Source of the DNA: a virus
Length of the DNA: 64,000 nucleotides
Virus record (IMG/VR): IMGVR_UViG_3300025626_000006
Location: 1 to 64,000 of that record
Direction: 5' to 3' (one strand)
Numbering within the stretch: position 1 is the first letter of the stretch; every line of letters begins with the position of its first letter. The translations under genes were made by a program, and so were the position numbers. Below the pieces are notes generated by a model. It did not search any database and was not told where the DNA came from. It saw only the letters and a program-made list of their open reading frames with translations. Of this stretch, positions 14,926 through 23,422 are shown piece by piece.

Positions 14926-15494
14926 TTTATTAAGTCCTTTAGTTTTATTGATACTGATTCGTTAGTAAATTCTTTTGCGTTTTCTTTATCGTCCTTGTCA
15001 ACTGACTTTACAGGATATTTTTTACCATCTACTTCGAATTCATCTTCGTCATTAGCGATTGCTTTAGCTCTTTCAGCACCGAATTCATTTCCTTCTTTAA
15101 TTTCATAATATTTCGAAAGTACTTCACCGATTTCATCATAAGTAGACTCCATTCTTTGTTGTAAGGTATGAACTTCTTTTATAGTATTAGTAAATACTTT
15201 AAATGATTCATTCATTGATTTCATATGTCTATTAACTGTAACTCTATCAAACCAATCACCTGTTTCTTCAAGTGTTACTTTGTTTGCATTTTCTACAATA
15301 CCTTTTATTGAACCATAGGTTTCCATTAAGTCACCATTTCTGTAAATAGCTTCTCCAAACTTCTTATATGCAGATACAGCCTCTAAGAATGCTCTTTTTT
15401 CTTCAGAAGTCATTTTAGTTTCTTTTTCTTCTTCACCAATGTTTAATCTTTTGTAAGACTTTGATGATTCGTTAAGTAAATCTTTTAATTTCAT
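14922..15494 (-). CDS. Prohead core protein with terminal cleavage tags (190 aa)
   Basis: The N-terminus is MKLKDLLNE followed by S, and the C-terminus repeats the motif as F-T-N-E-S then KLKDLIK, so both ends look like gp21 targets. Residues about 30-140 are helical; residues about 147-165 contain an acidic DEDEFEVDGKKYPVKSV segment. It follows the protease gene by 14 bases and overlaps the next gene. A prohead core or scaffold function is likely; no clear T4 counterpart could be named. Confidence 0.68.
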   Translation of the reverse strand: MKLKDLLNESSKSYKRLNIGEEEKETKMTSEEKRAFLEAVSAYKKFGEAIYRNGDLMETYGSIKGIVENANKVTLEETGDWFDRVTVNRHMKSMNESFKVFTNTIKEVHTLQQRMESTYDEIGEVLSKYYEIKEGNEFGAERAKAIANDEDEFEVDGKKYPVKSVDKDDKENAKEFTNESVSIKLKDLIK

Positions 15495-15508
15495 AATATA
15501 TCCCTAAT

Positions 15509-16141
15509 CTAAAAACATTCACAATAGCCACCAACTTCACAGATGATGTCTCTCATAATGTTTTGTGCTTTTTTATATCTATAAGTATTATTTTTTTGTG
15601 AAACACCTTCTTTTAACATACTTTCATTTGTAGGTTTTAAAAAAGCGCCGTGAGTAGATGGGTTGGAAACAAAGTCCCAGCATATCAAATCAAAATCATT
15701 TTCCACAGCAACCGTTCCATCTTCTCTAATTTGTTTAACCGAACCCATCCCTCTTGAGGATATACCCACGGTACAACCAGCTTTTATTATTTCTTGTAAT
15801 ATTTTACCTGAAGGTGTGTTTAGTATCTCTACTGAACCTACAACGTCATTTCCAGCCCACTCAACTTTTCTTACGATGTGTGAGGTGTTCTTAAGTTCTA
15901 CTACTGAAGATTCTGGATGGTCTAATTCACCATATGCTCGGTTTTCTTTGATTTCTCTACCGATATATTTAGTTACTTCACGTTCAAGTATGTTTTTTGG
16001 ATATACACGACCATTTTGGTTTTTGGCATCAGCTCGTTGTAAAACGCCACTAACCAAAAATCTACCATGTTCAGATTTTGCTTCTGCTAACATAGTAGGT
16101 GTTACTTCAAATACCATTGTATCAATCAATAGTTGCTTCAT
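15509..16141 (-). CDS. 21: Prohead core protein protease gp21
   Basis: This serine protease of the T4 gp21/herpesvirus assemblin-like class matures the prohead by cutting core and capsid proteins after Glu. Seen: a conserved N-Q-N-G-R-V-Y-P-K segment, GELDHP with the likely catalytic His (residue 75 from this start), and a GISSRGMG block with the likely catalytic Ser (128 or 129). I chose the ATG at 16141 (MKQLLID) because GGGAG lies five bases upstream; the ATG at 16153 adds four residues and has no comparable site. The C-terminus has C-E-V-G-G-Y-C-E-C-F. The substrate tags described for neighbouring genes fit this enzyme. Confidence 0.92.
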   Translation of the reverse strand: MKQLLIDTMVFEVTPTMLAEAKSEHGRFLVSGVLQRADAKNQNGRVYPKNILEREVTKYIGREIKENRAYGELDHPESSVVELKNTSHIVRKVEWAGNDVVGSVEILNTPSGKILQEIIKAGCTVGISSRGMGSVKQIREDGTVAVENDFDLICWDFVSNPSTHGAFLKPTNESMLKEGVSQKNNTYRYKKAQNIMRDIICEVGGYCECF

Positions 16142-16143
16142 TG

Positions 16144-16278
16144 TTACTCCCATTGTTTTTTCTTACGGTATAAATCAAAAAATACTCTAGCTAACTCATG
16201 ACGAATTAACTTTCTGATTTGTTGGATATCCGAAATTTCCAATTCTTCGTTTATTTTATTTTTGTTACATCCACACAT
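16144..16278 (-). CDS. Small head-region protein (44 aa), MCGC N-terminus
   Basis: This is a 44-codon frame with a MCGCNKNK start followed by one amphipathic helix (DIQQIRKLIRHELARVFFDLYRKKKQW). Its stop overlaps the start region of the protease gene and the GGGAG that serves gp21 is inside its last codons, so the two are probably translationally coupled. It fills an otherwise unexplained 125-base gap. T4 has small prohead genes 67 and 68 at this place, but I see no direct similarity. Confidence 0.5.
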   Translation of the reverse strand: MCGCNKNKINEELEISDIQQIRKLIRHELARVFFDLYRKKKQWE

Positions 16279-16279
16279 A

Positions 16280-16819
16280 TTATGCACTCAATTCTTTTAA
16301 TTGACGAGCAACTTTTAACATTCTTTCAGAAATTTTTCCAAAACGTTTTTGTGTAGACTTCCAATACTGACCAGTGTGTACACCTGTTTCAGTTTTTAGT
16401 TTGGAATTTTGATTTACAATTTTAGTGATTTCCCACATCAATCTGTTAATTTCTTTTATAGATGTATTAACCTTTTGATGAGCTTTCATTGAATCATCGT
16501 TCTTGTATTCTTTATATGTAGCCTCTATAATACTTTCTAAATTAGACTCCATTCGTGTTATGGATTCGAAATTAGATTTAGATTTTTTACTTTTCTTATA
16601 TCCTAATACTTCAATATTGTCAATATTTAAATCATCTTCATCAGTACTCTTTGCAAATGCATTTGGGGTTTTTATTGGGCCTGCTCCCCCATCCATGTTA
16701 CCAGTTACATTAGCTTCATCAGTAGTATCTTCATCTTCGTCTTGACCAAGTAATACATCTTTCTTTTCCTCTAACTCAACAAATTTCTTATCAAGTTGTT
16801 CTAATAAAAATCTTGACAT
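16280..16819 (-). CDS. Prohead core-like hypothetical protein (179 aa)
   Basis: The N-terminal half is acidic (QDEDEDTTDEAN, TDEDDLNID) and includes a short Gly-rich linker; the C-terminal half (about 85-179) is helical and basic. The start overlaps the stop of the upstream gene by one base. It sits between portal gp20 and protease gp21, where T4 has the minor prohead proteins gp67 and gp68. The acidic/basic arrangement suits a scaffold partner, but there is no recognised family. Confidence 0.6.
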   Translation of the reverse strand: MSRFLLEQLDKKFVELEEKKDVLLGQDEDEDTTDEANVTGNMDGGAGPIKTPNAFAKSTDEDDLNIDNIEVLGYKKSKKSKSNFESITRMESNLESIIEATYKEYKNDDSMKAHQKVNTSIKEINRLMWEITKIVNQNSKLKTETGVHTGQYWKSTQKRFGKISERMLKVARQLKELSA

Positions 16820-17655
16820 TATTTTCTCCTTAGTTCTTGAAGTAATTGATGATACCTTAATAAAGCAAGTACTTGATTTTCATTAACTACTTTATTTTTA
16901 GTTAGCTCACTAATTAAGTTTATAGTTTCATTTAGTTTTATCTGAGTTACTTTGTCAGTAATTTTGAGTTTTTTCAACTCTCTTCTTAACTTAGCTACCT
17001 CAGCAACAACAAATTTTCTTAAATTACCTGAGTTATCTATGTTGTTAATATAAGACTTAAGGATTCCCTTTTGGTCTTCAGATAGATTTGAATATTTTGA
17101 ATTAAAAGAATCAACTAAAAATTTGTAAGCCAATAATCTAATTTCTTTTGGTTCTTTGTTGTATTTTTCGTTTACGTTGTCTTCTTTGATTACTACCTTG
17201 TTAGTAGTGATTGCCTCAAAGATAGTACTCTTACAATCTACATAGTCTTTTGGAGACTCAGACTCAGTACTTTCAAATAATTTGTAAGTAGATGCCATTT
17301 CTTTGTAATTGTTTACTCTATACTTAAAGAAGTCACCTATATCATATGATTCTTTAATAGATTTAATTACATTGTATTTTTGTCTTCTTAAAATACTCTC
17401 ATTAAGTTTAGTTCTTTCTTTAAGAACTATGTTTAAAAACTCTTGCGCTTTATATTGAGAGTCAAAGTTTTCTTTAGTTAGTGCTTGATACAAAGCTAAT
17501 TCTTTTGCTATCTCACTACCCTTTTTGAAATGCTTTTTAATAATCTCAGTTGCGTAGCATTTTTTATCCGACAGCGTATCGGATGCAATTTGTCTAACTA
17601 ATAGTTCAAACAATATGCCTGTGTTTTTAAATTTGCTATGTTTCAATTTTGCCAT
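16819..17655 (-). CDS. Head-region hypothetical protein (278 aa)
   Basis: The protein is helical and Lys/Glu-rich, starting KLKHSKFKNTGILFELLVRQIASDTL. Similar proteins occur after the portal gene in marine T4-like phages, as I remember the family pattern, but I cannot name a function. Several [VL]-N-E sites occur (for example T-K-L-N-E-S and V-V-N-E-N), so it may be a protease substrate. AAGG precedes the start, and a TATTTATA box lies 29 bases upstream. Confidence 0.65.
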   Translation of the reverse strand: MAKLKHSKFKNTGILFELLVRQIASDTLSDKKCYATEIIKKHFKKGSEIAKELALYQALTKENFDSQYKAQEFLNIVLKERTKLNESILRRQKYNVIKSIKESYDIGDFFKYRVNNYKEMASTYKLFESTESESPKDYVDCKSTIFEAITTNKVVIKEDNVNEKYNKEPKEIRLLAYKFLVDSFNSKYSNLSEDQKGILKSYINNIDNSGNLRKFVVAEVAKLRRELKKLKITDKVTQIKLNETINLISELTKNKVVNENQVLALLRYHQLLQELRRK

Positions 17656-17683
17656 TTCTCTACCTTGTTATTAACAACTACCA

Positions 17684-17691
17684 TATAAATA
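17684..17691 (-). promoter_or_regulatory. Candidate late promoter box (TATTTATA)
   Basis: The coding strand reads GATATTTATATGG in the 48-base gap after gp20, 29 bases before the start at 17655. Confidence 0.5.
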
Positions 17692-17703
17692 TCTAAAAAT
17701 AAA

Positions 17704-19581
17704 CTAAACCGTGTCATCTCTTAATTGAGATTCATCTAATAAACCACCTTTATCGGTGTTTTTAGTGTCTTCTTTCAAAGATTCAAGTATTACACTTCTT
17801 GATTTTCCTTTAACTTTCTTTAAAGATGTTGTTAAAGCTTCTTTTTGTTCATATGCCAGTGGTGAGTTCTTGTACTTGTGATAAGTAGTAGCTCGTTTTC
17901 TATCTGTATCTTGACCAAGTGGGTCTCTACCAAATGGATTATCATCTGTTTTGTAGTTACCTGATTCTGGAGGTCTTCCAGCACCATCATGACCACCTTG
18001 AGGTGAACCACCCTCTTGTGCAGGTTGGTCACTATCATCACCACTTTGTTGAGATAATGATGCTAAATCATGTGCAGTACCAAATGATTCACCAGTTTTA
18101 ACTGGGTCATTACCTTCATCTTCTATTTGACTATGTCTGAATCCTAATTTAATATCACTAATGACTTTTCCTTGTTCAAGCTTCCACTCGTCATCACTCA
18201 TATTAAATATATTCTTATACATCCACTCTTGAGATAACATATTTAAGTCTTTCATATCTGAAACTAATGATACTTTTTCAGACCAAAGATTTGCTTTCTC
18301 TTGTTCGTATATGATAGATGGGTTAGTAAGTTCTAATTCAAAGTTTACTAAATCTGCGTTTTCATATCCTTGTGAATACAAGTGTACAACAGCTATTTTA
18401 GTTAATTCAGAAAGAACAATTTTTTGAATTCGTTCAACTGTTCTAGCGAAACGAATATCTTGTTGTGCAAGTGTAGCCTTACCTTCAACACCTTCTTCAT
18501 ACCCAATAAAAGCTTTCGGAACTTTCAGAGCAGCCATCATTCTATTTTTTAAATACTCAATATCATCAATACCACCGAATTCCATTCCTTGTAATGAATC
18601 AATTTCAGTACCACTTTGACCACCTCTTACAGGTAGATAGTAATCTTCTAACATATTCATTAAGTTAAACTTTAGATTGTAATCGCCAGTATTTTGGTCT
18701 AAGTAAGGAACTTTTTTCATTTGGTCAATAATACTTCTCATGTGATTATCAACTTCACCAGGAGGAATATTACCAACATCAATTTTAAAGACTCTCTTTT
18801 CAGGCGCTCTCATAATTCTATGAATCATCATAGCATCTTCCATAAGAGTTAATTGCTTCCAAGTCTTTCTAGCACCTTCTAATAGTGAACGACCATAAGG
18901 AAGGAAGTTTGTATCTGACATTAATCTAAAGTGTGCCATTTCATAAAACTCAAAGTACTCAGCATTTTTGTTTACACTTGCACCATGTGCAGCCCCCATT
19001 GACCCCATTTTGAATCTTACTTCATATGGGTTCTCTGGATTAAAACCTTCTTCACGTTCTACTTCATATGCAGACATTGGTGATGCGTTAACAATACCTA
19101 CTTGTTCTTCTATATCAAGATGTAAGTAATAATCACCATACTTGTTCATACCCCTAATCCATGACCATAGATTAAACTCAATGTTTAGTACGTCATAGAA
19201 TAAGTTATGTAATATCTTTTTAATATTCTCGTCATTTGACTTAATACGGATTACATCACCCATATCATTTTTTAGAGTAGTCTCGTCTGAATATATATCT
19301 AATACAGATGCGATGATAGAATCCTTATCCATCGCTTCGTAATCTGTATATAATTCTAATTTATTAGAATGATAGTTGAATTGATTGTTATAGGTTTCCC
19401 AATGTCTTCGAGTGGTATGTAGTCTACCAAATCTGTCGTAGTAAGATGAGCCTCTTAAGTTACCTTGAGACTGGAGTCGTTGCGTATCAATAGCTTGGGT
19501 ATTACCCTTACCTACCCTACGAACTACCACTTGCGTGTTAAATAGTTTCTTTAACCTACCAAATAATGATTTATCTGCCAT
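17704..19581 (-). CDS. 20: Portal vertex protein gp20
   Basis: This 625-residue protein forms the dodecameric portal through which DNA is packaged and to which the neck attaches. Conserved gp20-type segments are visible: RRHWETYNNQF and ALELYTDYEAMD-like text in the first 90 residues, a MEDAMMIHRIMRAPEKRVFKIDVGNIP block (about 245-270), a central YYLPVRGGQSGTEIDSLQGM segment (about 310-335), and KNRMMAALKVPKAFIGYEEG (about 345-365). The C-terminal ~130 residues are Gly/Asp/Gln-rich and probably disordered. It lies directly downstream of gp17, as in T4. No strong Shine-Dalgarno sequence is seen. Confidence 0.95.
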   Translation of the reverse strand: MADKSLFGRLKKLFNTQVVVRRVGKGNTQAIDTQRLQSQGNLRGSSYYDRFGRLHTTRRHWETYNNQFNYHSNKLELYTDYEAMDKDSIIASVLDIYSDETTLKNDMGDVIRIKSNDENIKKILHNLFYDVLNIEFNLWSWIRGMNKYGDYYLHLDIEEQVGIVNASPMSAYEVEREEGFNPENPYEVRFKMGSMGAAHGASVNKNAEYFEFYEMAHFRLMSDTNFLPYGRSLLEGARKTWKQLTLMEDAMMIHRIMRAPEKRVFKIDVGNIPPGEVDNHMRSIIDQMKKVPYLDQNTGDYNLKFNLMNMLEDYYLPVRGGQSGTEIDSLQGMEFGGIDDIEYLKNRMMAALKVPKAFIGYEEGVEGKATLAQQDIRFARTVERIQKIVLSELTKIAVVHLYSQGYENADLVNFELELTNPSIIYEQEKANLWSEKVSLVSDMKDLNMLSQEWMYKNIFNMSDDEWKLEQGKVISDIKLGFRHSQIEDEGNDPVKTGESFGTAHDLASLSQQSGDDSDQPAQEGGSPQGGHDGAGRPPESGNYKTDDNPFGRDPLGQDTDRKRATTYHKYKNSPLAYEQKEALTTSLKKVKGKSRSVILESLKEDTKNTDKGGLLDESQLRDDTV

Positions 19582-19619
19582 AATTTTATTTTCTAATAAT
19601 GTGATATAACTCTACAATG

Positions 19620-19627
19620 TATAAATA
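19620..19627 (-). promoter_or_regulatory. Candidate late promoter box (TATTTATA)
   Basis: The coding strand reads GTATATTTATACA, 39 bases upstream of the gp20 start, in the 73-base gap after gp17. Confidence 0.5.
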
Positions 19628-19654
19628 TACAAAAAAAATAGTTTATATCCAAAT

Positions 19655-21229
19655 TTATAGTAACCAAGTTAAATCGTTATCGTTTCCACGTTGGTCTTTT
19701 TGTTTCCATGGGTCACTTCTAAGGTTATGAGACGCATAAGCACCAGGTGAGTTTTTTCTCATATGGGTTAATGTAGTTCTTGTTAAATCCATACCCTGTT
19801 GTCTTAATTTTAATGCCGTATCTCTTACCCAAAGTCCTGTTGAGAATGATATCACCAAATCATCATTGTAACCACGTTGGGCTTCAGCTCTACTACCATT
19901 CCATATAAAAACAAAGAGTTCATCTATTAAACGTTTTGAACGTACAATAGGTGTTCTCTCTCTCATATAAGTATCTAATTTTGAGATAACCAATGGTCGT
20001 GTTCTACTTGTCATTGAGAATCCAGGTACCATATCATCTTTACGTTTTAAATCAAATCCTTTTCGTAAATGAATATCTTCATCAATATAACCAATATCTC
20101 TATATGAATAATATAAGTTTTGATAGTTTCGGTCTATAACTTCTTGAATAACTGCCCAACCTATATTAGCGTTTTCTATAACTAATAAGGCGTTGTTCCA
20201 TTCGGTAGCAACTGAAGTTAAGAATGCCCCATATTGTTTAGTTTCTATTTTACCTTTATATTCGGCAACTTGCTCAACAGTCTCTACATCAAATACATGA
20301 AATGCTGAGTAATCCGTAGAATCACCACGAGCAACATCAGCCACTACTACATAACTTTTTGAATAATTAGGGAAGTCCCATAACCAATAATTTCCATCAA
20401 ATCCTCGTTTTTCAATTGGGTCTTTAACGTGTGTTTCTTCATACCATTGTAGAGTAGAACCCTCAACAACTGTATAACCAGATGAAATGAAGTCACAATC
20501 ACATTCTTGTGCTGCTCCCTTTTCTCCAAGAAGTTTAGTTTGTTCTTCTCTCCATTGTTGATTTCTATCAGGATGTACTGACCAATGTAGTTCTATTGGA
20601 TTCCATTGTTCACCAGCTTGTCCTTGTAACCATACTTTATGAAACCAATTACCAACACCATTAGGGGTAGATAGTACAATTGCACCACCACCAGTAGATA
20701 ATGTAGATTGTGCTGATGTCCAAATTTCTTCTACATTGTCGATAAAGGCAGCCTCATCAATTACTAATAATGATAATGCTTCAGAACGACCAGCATCACC
20801 TGCTGCTGATGTAGCTTTTATTTGAGACCCATTTTTAAGTCTAAGAGAAAGTTTATTATCTTCTTCAGTCTGGCCTTTTAGCCACGATGGTAGATTTTGA
20901 TGCATAAACCTAACTTTGGTAACTAAGTTTTTAGCTACCTCTTGTTTGGTTGCAATTACCAATACGTTCTTGTCTTCGTGAAATAACATTAACCAGAGTG
21001 AATATCCGGCTGATAGTGTTGATATACCTAACTGTCGTGATTTAAGTATTACATTGAATCTTTTTTCAGATACAGCCCCCATTAAGTCTTCTTGGAAATC
21101 ATAAAGATTAAAAAGAATCTTACCACGAGATGGGTGTTGTATATAACAATACTTTCTAAAAAAGTATACGGGGTCTTTAGCACATTTAACGTACTCTTCT
21201 CTTACTATTTCTTTAATAGACTTTGACAT
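19655..21229 (-). CDS. 17: Terminase large subunit gp17
   Basis: This 524-residue protein is the DNA-packaging motor and headful nuclease. ATPase domain: Walker A-like SRQLGIST at 64-71, Walker B LLVIDEAAF at 154-162, and a STPNG coupling motif at 187-191. RNase H-like nuclease domain: acidic residues Asp298 (VVADVARG), Glu352 (VIENANIG) and Asp456/457 (GYNDDL), matching the catalytic triad of T4 gp17. It is shorter than T4 gp17 (610), mainly at the N-terminus. No gp16 small terminase was recognised in the window. It is translated directly after the 200-residue membrane protein gene (three-base gap). Confidence 0.95.
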   Translation of the reverse strand: MSKSIKEIVREEYVKCAKDPVYFFRKYCYIQHPSRGKILFNLYDFQEDLMGAVSEKRFNVILKSRQLGISTLSAGYSLWLMLFHEDKNVLVIATKQEVAKNLVTKVRFMHQNLPSWLKGQTEEDNKLSLRLKNGSQIKATSAAGDAGRSEALSLLVIDEAAFIDNVEEIWTSAQSTLSTGGGAIVLSTPNGVGNWFHKVWLQGQAGEQWNPIELHWSVHPDRNQQWREEQTKLLGEKGAAQECDCDFISSGYTVVEGSTLQWYEETHVKDPIEKRGFDGNYWLWDFPNYSKSYVVVADVARGDSTDYSAFHVFDVETVEQVAEYKGKIETKQYGAFLTSVATEWNNALLVIENANIGWAVIQEVIDRNYQNLYYSYRDIGYIDEDIHLRKGFDLKRKDDMVPGFSMTSRTRPLVISKLDTYMRERTPIVRSKRLIDELFVFIWNGSRAEAQRGYNDDLVISFSTGLWVRDTALKLRQQGMDLTRTTLTHMRKNSPGAYASHNLRSDPWKQKDQRGNDNDLTWLL

Positions 21230-21232
21230 AGG

Positions 21233-21835
21233 TTATTTTTTACCGAATTGAAGTCGCCAATAAAGTCTACCTGTAATGATTGGTTCTAAATTCTGATTTA
21301 CACCAATTCCTAACCCATATACATTATCTTTTTTAGACTTGTAAAGTAAGTCTCCAGATAAAAAGTTTATTTGTGATTTATTTCCACCTATACTAACACC
21401 ACCAAAGAATTTACTTTGATTTAAATAAATATCATTGGTTATTGTAGTAGTTGGTATTAATATTTGACTATCAAATCGTCTACTAAAGATTTTGTTCTGA
21501 GTAATTGTGTCCATAATAACAACATACCCTAAGCTATCTAGCTTAAGGGTATCTTGATAAACATACTTAGAATAATAATCTTTTAATATTGCTAAAGTAT
21601 CTATTTTGTATTTTTTAAAAACAGTATCAGTAATAGTGTTCGTTCGAATAACAGTCTTAACCTTTGGTACAAAAACCCGCTTTTCAACTTCTAAAGTATC
21701 GTATCTTACTTCTACTTTAGTTATTACTTTTTCAATTGGGTCAGATGAGCCAAGCCCACCACAGGTTTTTAATAAGACTAAAATTACTAAAACAAGGATT
21801 ACTAATGTTTGTATATTGCCTACAAACTTTTTCAT
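21233..21835 (-). CDS. Single-pass membrane protein (200 aa)
   Basis: Residues about 8-24 form one hydrophobic segment (TLVILVLVILVLL), followed by KTCGG. The remainder is polar and rich in Thr, Tyr and Lys with many short beta strands (residues 30-200), suggesting a domain on one side of the membrane. No lipobox is convincing because the Cys lacks the usual context. Small membrane proteins beside terminase could be lysis components such as spanins, but no such motif is seen. An AAGGA ribosome site is present. Function unknown. Confidence 0.6.
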   Translation of the reverse strand: MKKFVGNIQTLVILVLVILVLLKTCGGLGSSDPIEKVITKVEVRYDTLEVEKRVFVPKVKTVIRTNTITDTVFKKYKIDTLAILKDYYSKYVYQDTLKLDSLGYVVIMDTITQNKIFSRRFDSQILIPTTTITNDIYLNQSKFFGGVSIGGNKSQINFLSGDLLYKSKKDNVYGLGIGVNQNLEPIITGRLYWRLQFGKK

Positions 21836-21847
21836 AGTAATTCCTTA

Positions 21848-22291
21848 TTAGTTTTTAGATTTACCGTTACCTCTACCAGAACCTGATGATTTTCTTCCAC
21901 GTCCTTTACCTGAACCTGATGAAGCTTTTCTTCCACGTCCTTTGCCAGAACCTGATGAAGCTTTTCTTCCACGTCCTTTGCCAGAACCTGATGATGGTTT
22001 TCTACCTTTTCTTGATTTACCTTTTACAGCATCAACTACGTCATCTACTTGGTTTACTAATTCTTTAGCTTCTTTTTTAACGTCAGCCAATTCTTCTTTT
22101 ACTCTTTTAGCTCTACGCTTAACTTCGTTTTTAGTTTTGTTGACTTTTTTCTTAACGTCAGCAATTTTGTCTTCAACTACGTCTGCTACTAAGTCATTGT
22201 CTTCGTCTTTAATCTTACCAGTTTTGATAAGGAAGAAGTATACTCCTGCAGCTACTGCTAGTACACCTAAAATAATTAAAATTGTGGTCAT
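21848..22291 (-). CDS. Membrane-anchored protein with basic GSGKGRGRK repeats (147 aa)
   Basis: Residues 2-22 form a transmembrane helix (ILIILGVLAVAAGVYFFLI). Residues about 35-90 are a charged Lys/Glu coiled-coil region. Residues 95-147 consist of 12-residue repeats based on RGRKASSGSGKG, strongly positive and probably disordered, able to bind nucleic acid or acidic surfaces. It resembles YtxH-like small anchored proteins only in general layout. AAGG precedes the start. The role in infection is unknown. Confidence 0.6.
   Translation of the reverse strand: MTTILIILGVLAVAAGVYFFLIKTGKIKDEDNDLVADVVEDKIADVKKKVNKTKNEVKRRAKRVKEELADVKKEAKELVNQVDDVVDAVKGKSRKGRKPSSGSGKGRGRKASSGSGKGRGRKASSGSGKGRGRKSSGSGRGNGKSKN
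21877..21997 (-). repeat. 36-bp tandem repeats (12-residue RGRKASSGSGKG units)
   Basis: Three near-identical 36-bp units plus partial ones encode the basic tail of the membrane-anchored protein at 21848-22291. Two of the units are identical over almost their full length, indicating recent duplication. Confidence 0.8.
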
Positions 22292-22323
22292 AATTTACCT
22301 TTTTATTGTTTAACTTTGTTTAT

Positions 22324-22353
22324 GTTCCCATTAGAGGAACTATTTAATAAATA
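22324..22353 (-). promoter_or_regulatory. Candidate promoter box and leader hairpin
   Basis: A variant box (coding strand ATATTTATTA, 22346-22353) lies 55 bases before the start at 22291. Between them GTTCC (22324-22328) pairs with GGAAC (22336-22340). No U-tract follows, so it is a leader hairpin. Confidence 0.35.
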
Positions 22354-22368
22354 TGTGAATAAAATTAA

Positions 22369-23373
22369 TTAATCACTTTTAGTAGTTTGTGTCTGAGTTT
22401 CTTCGTTTGATTCGATGATAGAATCATCAGGCACTTTTCTTACACTATCAGTTATAGATTCTAATATATCATACAATGTATCATCATTTAAGCTTGGAAT
22501 TAGATTTGAAATCGATGAGGTTAGACTTTTAACTAACGCAGTAAATACACTATAATTACCCATTTCAAATACCGACTTACTATTCCATAAATGGAACATA
22601 CTATTATTAACACCTTCCATTAATTGTGGTAATGGCATATTGTAGTCTTGTGGTTTGAATCCAGCAATATGAGATAATATTGGTAAAAGTGATTTAGAGC
22701 TGAAGTTTTCATTTGTTTGCTGTTCTAATAAAATCATAGCTGATAGTAGCCATTGTTCTGATGTTAACTGAGCTCCATTTTTATGTGTATATCTGACCTC
22801 ATCTTCTGTCAACGTCATTCTACCCTCATTATTTGTTACGAATTCAAAATATCGGTCAAGGTATTTCTGTAAGAATGAAATATCTGTCCATATTGATAAT
22901 GCTGTATTTACTGGTAGTGAATTTAGAAATCCACTCAACTCAATTTCACTCCATTTAAAATCATCAGAATGTTCTAATTTAGTTGGAAATGGATATGTGG
23001 TTGGATTTTCTTGATGTAAAAACACAACAGAGTCGTCTATCATTTGTAATTTTTTATGAAATACAAAATCAGTATCTAAATTAACAAATGGTGTTGTTTG
23101 ATTTTTCATTACCCATAACTTAGGGGTTGCCCAAAATACTTTATTATTAATATTAGATGGGTATCTGTCTAATACATCAGTATCTATTTTATCGTATAAC
23201 TTATCTATACCATAACTTTTGTATTCACTAAGTGTTTTAGTGTTTGTGTACAACCACAATGTATCTGAGGGGTTGTGGTGTTTCCAACTGAGTGCGCTTA
23301 ATACTTGAGTAAGTAAAGATACCTCAGTAATCTTAGTGTCATCATGTGAGATGAACGTATGTATAACTTTCAT
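22369..23373 (-). CDS. Glycosyltransferase-like protein (334 aa)
   Basis: The N-terminal domain has a GT-A-like layout: MKVIHTFISHDD strand, a helix, LWLYTNT, and then FVNLDTDFVF with a D-x-D motif (Asp100, Asp102) of the type that binds metal and nucleotide sugar. The C-terminal ~200 residues include an LTSEQWLLSAMILLE segment and an HLW motif near 270. It sits between the 783-residue polyprotein-like gene and small membrane proteins. It might glycosylate a virion protein or host surface, but no acceptor can be read. The call rests mainly on the D-x-D context. Confidence 0.55.
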   Translation of the reverse strand: MKVIHTFISHDDTKITEVSLLTQVLSALSWKHHNPSDTLWLYTNTKTLSEYKSYGIDKLYDKIDTDVLDRYPSNINNKVFWATPKLWVMKNQTTPFVNLDTDFVFHKKLQMIDDSVVFLHQENPTTYPFPTKLEHSDDFKWSEIELSGFLNSLPVNTALSIWTDISFLQKYLDRYFEFVTNNEGRMTLTEDEVRYTHKNGAQLTSEQWLLSAMILLEQQTNENFSSKSLLPILSHIAGFKPQDYNMPLPQLMEGVNNSMFHLWNSKSVFEMGNYSVFTALVKSLTSSISNLIPSLNDDTLYDILESITDSVRKVPDDSIIESNEETQTQTTKSD

Positions 23374-23389
23374 AACTGTTTTGTTTGTA

Positions 23390-23397
23390 TATAAATA
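23390..23397 (-). promoter_or_regulatory. Candidate late promoter box (TATTTATA)
   Basis: The coding strand reads AATATTTATATAC, 17 bases upstream of the glycosyltransferase-like gene start, leaving a very short leader with no ribosome site. Confidence 0.5.
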
Positions 23398-23422
23398 TTA
23401 AAAATAATTTAATGAATGTAGA

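Noticed and set aside
21233-21835. The 200-residue membrane protein as a spanin or lipoprotein
   Set aside because: The Cys after the membrane segment lacks a proper lipobox and no partner gene is embedded or overlapping.
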